Assembly: GCA_016987375.1 (NCBI GenBank)
Contig: PJRA01000016.1
Location: forward strand, 801,054 to 814,698
DNA from: Brachionus koreanus
Lineage: Eukaryota > Rotifera > Eurotatoria > Ploima > Brachionidae
Reading direction: 5' to 3'
Length of the DNA: 13,645 bases
The position numbers and the translations under genes were made by a program. The notes under the pieces were generated by a model. It saw only the letters and a program-made list of their open reading frames with translations. It did not search any database and was not told the DNA's origin. Below are positions 9,901 through 13,645 of this stretch, piece by piece (the stretch's first letter is position 1; each line of letters begins with the position of its first letter).

Positions 9901-12900
9901 TTTCCCGCAATCAAATGGGAAGTTGATGGCGGAACGGTGTTGGTGAGTGGATGCAAGGCAAGTGAAAAGTTTTTAGAAGTACTAAATGATTGATCAGTTT
10001 GTTATTGAACCTACTTTCGGCGATAATGTTCTTGATCTGGTCATTACTGATGATCCGGATATCATTTATAATATTGACATTATTCCACCAATTGGGTTCA
10101 CTAAAAAAATGAGGCTCCATTCTAGTTTGATATTCGGAATAATTATAAACGATGGAGTCAAAACTAACACAAAAATGATTAGAAGATTAAATTATAGGAA
10201 AGGCAACTATGTGGGAATTCGAGATGATTTTAGCTTAGTCGACTGGTATGAGCTACTAAACAGAAGAAATGCAGAAACATGTTGTGAGCTGTTTCAAGAC
10301 AAGTACAATGAGATAATACTAAGGAATATAACTGAGAAAAGAATGTTGGTAGATGGAGTGAAAAAAAATCCTATTTGGTTCAACCGAGATATTAAATAAG
10401 CATGTCAACTTAAATTCAGGGCTTTTGCCAAATATAGGGGAGCTTCTACAGCGAACAAACAAGAGCTAAAATCTAAATTCAACAAGCAAGCTAGAAAAGT
10501 AAAAGCGCTGGTCAAGTTAGCTAATAGGCTCTTTGAATCCAGAATAAGTGAAAAGTTTTCATAATATTCAATTTTTTATTAGAAATTTTCTAACGAATAA
10601 CACTTTTGAATCTTTTTTTTTTGTTAAAAACCTTTGGGCTTTAATCTTTTTTTTAAGAAGCTTGATTTTATAGTGAAAAGAAAGCAATTTTATTGTCTTT
10701 CTATGTTTTATACACTAAGTATAAATATAAGATCATCAAATTGATTAAACATATGTATCCTGTTACTCCTTATTTCATTTCAAATTCATTTTATGATTTT
10801 CCTTATTAATTATACTTACTATTTTTTATTTTTTATTTTTAATTTTATTTTGATTATAAATTTTTTATTTCTTAATATGAAGGAGCATTAGCTCGGTACA
10901 GAATTCAAATAAATAAATTGATTAATCAAATCGTTATCAGACAAATTTAGATTTTTTAATAAGTGATGATTCTTTATTTCAATTAAATAAACTGCTAAAA
11001 AAATTGCTCTGTTTGCAGATGATCTTTGTATATGGATCACAAGAACCTCTAAAAAAGAAATCTGAGCGTGTCCTTCAATATGCAATAGACAAAATCGTAG
11101 AGTTTTGCAAAAAATGGGACTTCAAAGTAAATAAAACAAAAACATGCCACACTACTTTCACAAGAGCTGGTGCTAGAAAAAACTACGAAAGAAAATACAA
11201 GCTAAATGTTAAAATTGAACAAGAAGAGGTACCACTTGAGCAAAATCTAACCTTTTTAGGTATCAAACTGGATCCAAAACTAGCCTACACAGCACATCTA
11301 CAAGACGCCATTAAGAAACAGATGTCAAAAATGAATATAATTTGTAAAATTAAAAGCTTTAAATGGAGTTCATTCCTAAGAATCAATTTAACCGTCTATA
11401 AAACTCTAATCGGCTCGCTTTTTGACTATTGTTTCATTATTTTGAATTCGGGGACAGAAAAAATAAAGCTTAAACTACAAAAAATGCAAAACAGGATTCT
11501 GAGAATTAAGGCACTACGCCGTTCGAAGCTGCCAAATTAATACAGAGCCATTTTTTGGTATACATTAAAAAATTTTGGTAACAAACTTAAATGAACCAGT
11601 GTTAGAAGTCTGCTAGAATGACCCAAAAAATTTAACATAGAAATGTTATTTACACAGAATGGATAACTGAAAAATTGATTTTGATTTTAAGAATTAAGAT
11701 AATAAAATATCATAAAACTAAAATTGAATTTTTAATTTGTTTCCGAAAGGGAAGCAACCAGTTTCAGCCGGTGAAATTAATTTTTTTTTTCAAGACTAAA
11801 ATCAAAAAATTCAAACCTTTGACTTTTCAGAGCGTGTATAGTGGTAAAAATAAGGACTATAGTAGGCTTGATATTCTTCTTTAAGTTCATAGACAACCTT
11901 TGAGTTTAATGATGATCTAGAAAGAAGAAAAAAAGATTGTTTAATTTAAATAAGTAAGTCAATTATGTTTACTTAAAATTAGCTATTCTAGCCAAAACAT
12001 TTTCGAGCTCATTGGTAAATTTTTCGTTATCAGGAAAAATACTTTTGACAAGGTCCGAATGAGCCATAGGTGAAATGCACAATTGGTGAATTACTTCTCG
12101 TTCGAGACGTTTGCTAGGCTCGATTTGACTCATAAAAGGACTAAATCGTTCACTAAAAATATAAATAAATAACTCTAAAAATTCTTGACTCATTGATGTC
12201 AGATAGTCTAATTTTTGATCATCGGTCAGCTTATCACCTTTGGCTAACTCAAAATTTTCACTTAAAAAAAAATTTTTTTTTAAATAAAAGTTTAAATTTT
12301 TCTCTTTATAAAATATCTATATAAAAATTATTGATTTACTTTGTTAAAAAATCATATATGCCGTAATGATGCAATAAATTGATTAAAAATTCATTTGGAT
12401 TTAGCAAAGAGGCACCCATCTGAAGACACTGGATGTCTCTGTCAAACATTTCATGTCTACATTTAATATTCGAATAAAAATAAACTTGACTTAGTAGAGA
12501 AAAACCGTTTCGTTTCCAGAAACCAGCATTTGTTTGTCCGACTAAAATCAATGCCCTTAACGAAGGTTCTATCAGATTAAGTGCTTTTGGTTGTGAAGCT
12601 GGCTTATTGGACTCTAGCTTTTCCCATAAAATTTTTAAATTTAGATTAAACATTGCCATTCGTGAGAAAATAGCAGCTAGCATTCGGCTCAGTGGTGCAT
12701 GAATGCTAACCTCTTCACGTATCACTTGATAGTCTATATACTCGTAGGTGTTATCATTGAATTTTACTGTATTGTATTTGTATGAAAACAATTTTTCATT
12801 TGATTCAATTTGTATCAAAACAGATAACAAATGTTCCATTGATTGTTCGTAAACTTTCTGATCACTTGAACACCACTCGATCAGGCTTGAAATGGATTTT

Positions 12901-12989
12901 TGTAGCTTTATTACCAAATTAAAACTAGTCTCCCATTCTGGCTCATATTCTATGTGTTGTTGTATGTATCTCTTTAGGGTATCCATCCC
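2034..12989 (-). CDS. ubr2: E3 ubiquitin-protein ligase of the UBR1/UBR2 (N-recognin) family, C-terminal ~1307 residues, 12 exons
   Basis: Exons on the minus strand: 12989-12340, 12260-11973, 11916-11817, 8394-7520, 7468-7328, 7258-6996, 3941-3648, 3597-2971, 2897-2798, 2741-2610, 2543-2232, 2175-2034. Every junction is GT...AG, and the joined exons total 3924 nt, a multiple of three with only the terminal TAA. The product follows vertebrate UBR1/UBR2 from roughly residue 430 to the C-terminus. In that family, N-degron substrates are bound by an N-terminal UBR box and ClpS-like domain; these are absent here and should lie right of 13645. The RING-H2 with its E2-binding role and the C-terminal cap domain are present. 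The GLRRGNPLKLC tail and ACTAH-like zinc segment resemble UBR2 slightly more than UBR1. A single invertebrate UBR1/2 orthologue is likely, so the symbol is provisional. The first exon is not a translation start: the in-frame ATG at 12986 sits just after an AAG acceptor. Confidence 0.95.
4031..4156 (+). pseudogene. C-terminal fragment of a LINE reverse transcriptase ORF (ORF2 terminus)
   Basis: An open stretch of 41 codons ends at TAA (4154-4156). It reads KAHFFANRTAGYWNKLDTET and then, after six residues, a YLFKNRIDKIMD segment. This follows the typical end of CR1/L2/Jockey-type non-LTR ORF2 proteins, 'FF-NRvv--WN-Lp---v-a-s---FKnrLDk', which lies just before the stop. No RT core is found to its left, so it is a 5'-truncated copy, as usual for target-primed insertions. 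It is antisense to the host UBR gene, inside intron 6. GC content is visibly higher than in the flanks. Confidence 0.7.
4682..4886 (+). repeat. Dispersed repeat family B, copy 1
   Basis: The segment starts near GTGAGTCATAATGTTTTGCA and ends near GACTTG. It matches, with many substitutions, the segment at 13377-13556: both open with GAGTCATAAT, then TTTTGCAAAAT and TTCAAA. Both then have a T-run followed by a GC-richer block of the form 'GTGCAT-(n)-CGCTC-(n)-GGCC-(n)-AGGC-(n)-ACCTG-T-CC-TTTG'. Two diverged copies in the same orientation in separate introns of one gene indicate an interspersed element, probably a SINE or the 3' end of a LINE. Copy 1 lacks the clean AAATA tail of copy 2. This copy's GC-rich block (about 4840-4870) stands out from the surrounding AT-rich DNA. 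Confidence 0.65.
5307..5324. repeat. Perfect 18-bp palindrome
   Basis: The sequence CAAGTAATGCATTACTTG is identical to its reverse complement over all 18 bases, and symmetry stops at both ends. It lies in an AT-rich stretch 115 bp before the helix-turn-helix ORF. Part of it (TGCATTACTTGA with the next base) recurs in the repeat at 4682-4886. It could be a protein-binding site or a cruciform/hairpin, or a chance product of repeat rearrangement. Confidence 0.6.
5439..5675 (+). CDS. Small helix-turn-helix ORF, probably N-terminal remnant of a Tc1/mariner-like transposase
   Basis: The 78-codon frame begins at an ATG preceded by AAA and ends at TAA. Residues 6-45 (LRQLAIAHYLKGKSVKQITD, then ILDGQ and RTVYYWIDQYKKF) have the layout of a homeodomain-like or Psq/IS630-type helix-turn-helix: a first helix, 'KGKS-KQI' turn, and a recognition helix ending in TVYYWIDQYKK. 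Such domains form the DNA-binding N-terminus of Tc1/mariner transposases, where the DDE catalytic domain follows. No DDE domain is visible downstream; the frame breaks after KIKYEL, where a shift would give a further basic helix. It lies in UBR intron 6, antisense to the host gene. I favour a decayed transposon; a nested functional small gene is less likely. Flanking inverted repeats were not found. Confidence 0.5.
   Translation: MAKPNTLRQLAIAHYLKGKSVKQITDILDGQAAQRTVYYWIDQYKKFKKNSHSTSSSRKVAITTRKIKYELRGFYLIN
5941..6190. mobile_element. Foldback MITE with 8-bp target-site duplication
   Basis: The element core 5949-6182 (234 bp) has long terminal inverted repeats. The left end reads GGCAAAGTAAAATTG and then TTTTTGATCAAAT. 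The reverse complement of the right end reads GGGCAAAGTAAAATT and then TTTTTGATCAAAT. Similarity continues inward for roughly 90 bp per arm, through a shared ATTTTAAATGCG and AATTAAAT, leaving a short spacer. Both ends are flanked by TGTAAACA in direct orientation (5941-5948 and 6183-6190); the preceding base C also matches. An 8-bp duplication is typical of hAT-superfamily elements. There is no coding capacity. The arms have diverged by small indels, so it is not a very recent insertion. Confidence 0.85.
6996..8394 (-). CDS. ubr2: UBR exons 4-6: helical/coiled region and RING-H2 domain
   Basis: Exons 8394-7520, 7468-7328 and 7258-6996 are separated by introns of 51 and 69 bp. Exon 4 opens with SEEYQLSKKK and a PPRLPPLTDLYSNI block, then LQRLLHLVGLALYEEQ, matching the family's 'LQRVLHLIGMALQEE'. 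A charged coiled-coil follows (about residues 525-600 of the visible protein), with RRAKILAQLNLQSKKFIES. The RING-H2 is split over three exons: C-I-L-C (614-617), then STSCGHIMHANCWQK with C674, H676, H679 and C682, then YICPLC with C713 and C716. All zinc ligands expected in UBR1/UBR2 are there, so the ligase should be active. The exon 4 to 5 junction uses the AG of ACAAG, giving VQMSKVLSKNR, colinear with human UBR2 VQRSTVLSKNR. Confidence 0.95.
8571..8620 (+). mobile_element. LINE 3' end (stem-loop plus A-rich tail), copy R1
   Basis: The core GGAGTCTTAGCTCGGTACAG is followed by an A-rich tail with AATAA units. GAGT pairs with GCTC around a CTTA loop (one G-U pair). A T-rich stretch precedes it, as in the copy at 10881-10920. 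Three other copies of this motif in the window (9173-9193 minus, 10881-10920 plus, 13337-13355 minus) define a shared 3' terminus of a non-LTR element. Confidence 0.65.
8684..8767 (+). pseudogene. LINE reverse transcriptase fragment (C-terminal region)
   Basis: An open stretch of 28 codons reads VFFAIKLDPKLTYKGHIQDF followed by MKKHVPKV. It closely parallels FLGIKLDPKLAYTAHLQDAI at 11253-11312, and the DNA is similar too (for example TATCAAACT-GA-CCAAAACTA). The 'FLGI-LD-KL-f--Hi' block is a hallmark of the region after the RT palm/thumb in CR1/L2/Jockey-type LINEs. The usual FLG has become FFA. No longer frame surrounds it, so it is a heavily decayed relic, antisense to the UBR gene. Confidence 0.65.
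9144..9560 (-). mobile_element. 5'-truncated LINE on the minus strand: RT C-terminal fragment, T-rich 3' UTR, stem-loop and tail
   Basis: Read on the minus strand from 9560, the sequence gives NKIESKNEIRFLGI. After a one-base shift it continues FDSKLTFTPMIDEIKQRCSS then RLNLIEILSNKK, down to about 9410, where stops appear. This is the same RT block as at 8684-8767 and 11253-11340 but on the opposite strand. About 150 bp of T-rich 3' UTR follow, then the stem-loop TAGC-TTTA-GCTC with GGCACAG at 9193-9173, and an AAATAAATA-type tail to 9144. It therefore looks like one short insertion with an intact 3' end. The plus-strand frame 9354-9524 is its shadow. Confidence 0.72.
9560..10563 (+). pseudogene. 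LINE ORF2 endonuclease-domain fragment, frameshifted and inactivated
   Basis: The sequence encodes the apurinic-like (EEP) endonuclease of a non-LTR retrotransposon, lacking its N-terminal part. Landmarks are NYTMYRRDR, GGGVVIYVRN, EQVWCQVHLG, LLVGCVYRPP and LLFGEFNFPAIKW. After a frame change near 9983 come EPTFGDNVLDLVIT and IDIIPPIGF. The frame change coincides with a tandem TGAT duplication (TGATTGAT at 9986-9993 region). The motif normally GDFN reads GEFN, and the SDH motif expected after PPIGF is replaced by TKKMRLHSS, so two catalytic sites are altered. An in-frame TAA at 10397-10399 precedes 54 more codons of ORF2-like basic sequence (ACQLKFRAFAKYRG and on) to a stop at 10561-10563. 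The RT domain does not follow. It is antisense to the host gene. Confidence 0.85.
10564..10920 (+). mobile_element. LINE 3' UTR and 3' end, copy R3
   Basis: A T-rich stretch without genes ends in GGAGCATTAGCTCGGTACAG (10882-10901), followed by AATTCAAATAAATAAATTG. GAGC pairs perfectly with GCTC around an ATTA loop. The T-rich lead-in resembles that of copy R1. It directly follows the endonuclease fragment on the same strand, so it may be the 3' terminus of that element after loss of the whole RT region, or of a separate short insertion. Confidence 0.65.
10994..11540 (+). pseudogene. LINE reverse transcriptase fragment: FADD motif through C-terminal region
   Basis: The frame AAAAAAATTGCTCTG onward gives KKIALFADDLCIWITRTSKK, containing the RT catalytic motif C (FADD, Asp codons at 11018-11023). 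A frame change near 11060 leads into ERVLQYAIDKIVEFCKKWDF then KVNKTKT, the usual 'W---w-l--n--KT' segment. This is followed by LTFLGIKLDPKLAYTAHLQD, LTVYKTLIGSLFDYCF and LQKMQNRILRI, all standard landmarks of CR1/L2/Jockey-type ORF2 proteins. The fingers and palm upstream of FADD are missing, and the end after NRILRI degenerates into a stop at 11540. It is a 5'-truncated and broken copy, antisense to the UBR gene. Its composition is richer in GC than the flanks. Confidence 0.85.
11817..12989 (-). CDS. ubr2: UBR exons 1-3 of the window: central region before the RING
   Basis: Exons 12989-12340, 12260-11973 and 11916-11817 are separated by introns of 79 and 56 bp. Landmarks are EPEWETSFNLVIKLQKSISS then LIEWCSSDQKV, matching human 'W-iaFNL-i-LQ------iDWCSSDEKV'; EEVSIHAPLSRMLAAIFSRM; LRALILVGQTNAGFWKRNGF; YFYSNIKCRHEMFDRDIQCL then QMGASLLNPNEFLI; FSERFSPF; EREVIHQLCISPMAHSDLVK; and VVYELKEEYQAYYSPYFYHY. 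These are the most conserved blocks of the UBR1/UBR2 middle region. The first exon boundary is set by the acceptor AAG just before GGGATGGAT. Upstream sequence to the window edge contains no homologous exon. Confidence 0.95.
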
Positions 12990-13310
12990 CTTGATTTCAA
13001 AAAAATTAGTTTAATTATTCAAAAACCGTTTTTTTTTTAAATTATCTTATTATTTATTTGAATTTTATTAACTATTGAAATTTTAAATTCAAATCAAGAG
13101 AATAAAGATCAGAACAAAAAAATCATTATAAAAATGATCTATTAATTGGAAAAATAAAATCTAAAATTTAGTGTTAAAATTTGATGATAAAAATTGTGAA
13201 TGATAGTTAATTTCCTTTGATATTTTGCATCTAACTTGAACAAGTGTACAAAAAATTAGTTTCTAAATAGAGGAAAGAAAGTGAAATATATTTTAGATAA
13301 TAGTTACAAA

Positions 13311-13356
13311 TAATTTATTTGTTTATTTATTAATTTGTACCGAACTAAAGTTCCTA
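13311..13356 (-). mobile_element. LINE 3' end (stem-loop plus AAATA tail), copy R4
   Basis: On the minus strand the sequence reads AGGAACTTTAGTTCGGTAC, followed by an AATAAATAAACAAATAAATT-type tail. GAAC pairs with GTTC around a TTTA loop, where copy R3 has GAGC with GCTC. Only a few tens of bases upstream of the hairpin could belong to the element before repeat family B begins, so it is either a very short insertion or was overwritten. Confidence 0.62.
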
Positions 13357-13376
13357 AAGAAATTTAAATATTTTGT

Positions 13377-13556
13377 ACCGAATGAGTCATAATATTTTGC
13401 AAAATTTTCAAACCTAGATTAAAATATGAACTTATTACAACATTCTTCTTGTATATTTTTTTTATGTTGGGTTCTGGGTTGTGCATGCAAGTAGCGCTCA
13501 AGGCCCTGAGGCTTACCTGGTACCTTTTGGTTAAAGTAAATAAATAAATAAATTTA
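13377..13556 (+). repeat. Dispersed repeat family B, copy 2, with AAATA tail
   Basis: This is the more intact copy of the element also found at 4682-4886. It starts CGAATGAGTCATAATATTTT and has a T-run, then the GC-richer block GTAGCGCTCAAGGCCCTGAG with GCTTACCTGGTACCTTTTGG. It ends with AAAGTAAATAAATAAATAAA. The simple AAATA tail and the GC-rich 3' block suggest a retroposed SINE or the 3' end of a second LINE family. The bases just before it (TTTGTACCGAA) also occur at 13335-13345, within copy R4. Confidence 0.65.
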
Positions 13557-13645
13557 TAAAAAATATAGAAATTTAAGCATTCTCAAACCCAAAAATTATA
13601 TTCTATTAAATTATAGTAAATTTTTATATTTTCTATAAATTTCAA

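Larger units (their letters stand above)
8395..11816 (-). other. UBR intron 3 (3422 bp), filled with LINE fragments
   Basis: The donor is GTTTGAA at 11816 and the acceptor is a T-run ending ATAG at 8395. The phase is 0, with the protein reading EKSK-SEEYQ across it. It contains LINE pieces at 8571-8620, 8684-8767, 9144-9560, 9560-10563, 10564-10920 and 10994-11540. The stretches 8768-9143 and 11541-11816 are AT-rich with no gene recognised. Although strongly enlarged relative to its 50-79 bp siblings, the intron has intact splice sites, and the flanking exons remain in frame. Confidence 0.9.
12990..13645 (-). other. 3' part of the UBR intron upstream of the first visible exon
   Basis: At least 656 bp of intron precede the exon at 12989, so this is a third large intron whose donor lies outside the window. 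It carries a LINE 3' end on the minus strand (13311-13356) and the second copy of repeat family B (13377-13556). The stretch 12990-13310 is AT-rich with no gene recognised. This is inferred from the conserved UBR family: sequence N-terminal to residue ~430 must be encoded further right. Confidence 0.75.

Noticed and set aside
9762..10120. Minus-strand frames at 9762-9956 and 9911-10120
   Set aside because: Shadows of the plus-strand LINE endonuclease, which has family landmarks (GGGV, YRPP, FNFP).
10888..11085. Minus-strand frame across the LINE 3' end and FADD motif
   Set aside because: Runs through a LINE tail and opposite an RT motif; no homology of its own.
11675..11884. Plus-strand frame of 69 codons
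   Set aside because: Overlaps UBR exon 3 (11916-11817) on the other strand and otherwise AT-rich intron; no recognisable domain.
12984..12986. ATG at 12986 as the UBR translation start
   Set aside because: Homology to UBR1/UBR2 begins mid-protein here and a splice acceptor lies three bases upstream; the UBR box and ClpS-like domain must be encoded further right.
13490..13530. GC-rich block of repeat B as a tRNA-derived promoter or tRNA gene
   Set aside because: No cloverleaf and no A-box/B-box match could be made; treated as a retroposon 3' block.

Overview
The window is eukaryotic DNA, almost certainly from an animal. It is very AT-rich, with genes broken by introns of only 50-79 bp that begin GT and end in a T-run plus AG, and its gene content includes a UBR1/UBR2 E3 ligase, a MEA1 homologue and an Argonaute. 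Compactness, AT-richness and the 'AAATA-tailed' retroelement debris would suit a monogonont rotifer such as Brachionus, but that is an inference; no marker gene fixes the taxon.

Three host genes lie in tandem on the minus strand. From right to left: (i) a UBR1/UBR2-type N-recognin, 12 exons between 12989 and 2034 that splice to an uninterrupted 3924-nt reading frame (1307 codons plus stop) ending at the natural C-terminus, with the N-terminal UBR box and ClpS-like exons beyond the right edge; (ii) a single-exon MEA1-like gene (1817-1302), only 216 bp downstream of the UBR stop; (iii) the first 246 codons of an Argonaute/Piwi-family gene (740-1), running off the left edge. No RNA genes, CRISPR or prokaryotic features were seen.

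Nine of the eleven complete UBR introns are 50-79 bp; the other two are 3054 bp (3942-6995) and 3422 bp (8395-11816). These, and the partial 5' intron at the right edge, hold the mobile DNA. The 3.4-kb intron is a graveyard of non-LTR retrotransposon (LINE) pieces: an endonuclease fragment with a 4-bp duplication frameshift, three fragments covering the same short C-terminal part of the reverse transcriptase, and 3' ends sharing a small stem-loop (GAGC-loop-GCTC) followed by GGTACAGA and an AAATA tail. The 3.0-kb intron carries another LINE ORF2 terminus, a second dispersed repeat family whose other copy is near the right edge, a small helix-turn-helix ORF resembling a Tc1/mariner-type transposase N-terminus, and a clear 234-bp foldback MITE flanked by an 8-bp direct repeat.

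The most interesting signals are the covarying 3' stem-loop shared by LINE ends on both strands, the MITE, the head-to-head LINE junction near 9560, and the UBR-MEA1 adjacency, whose human counterparts are both on 6p21.1. I found no wholly new biological system; the novelty is in the mobile-element layer and in gene order.
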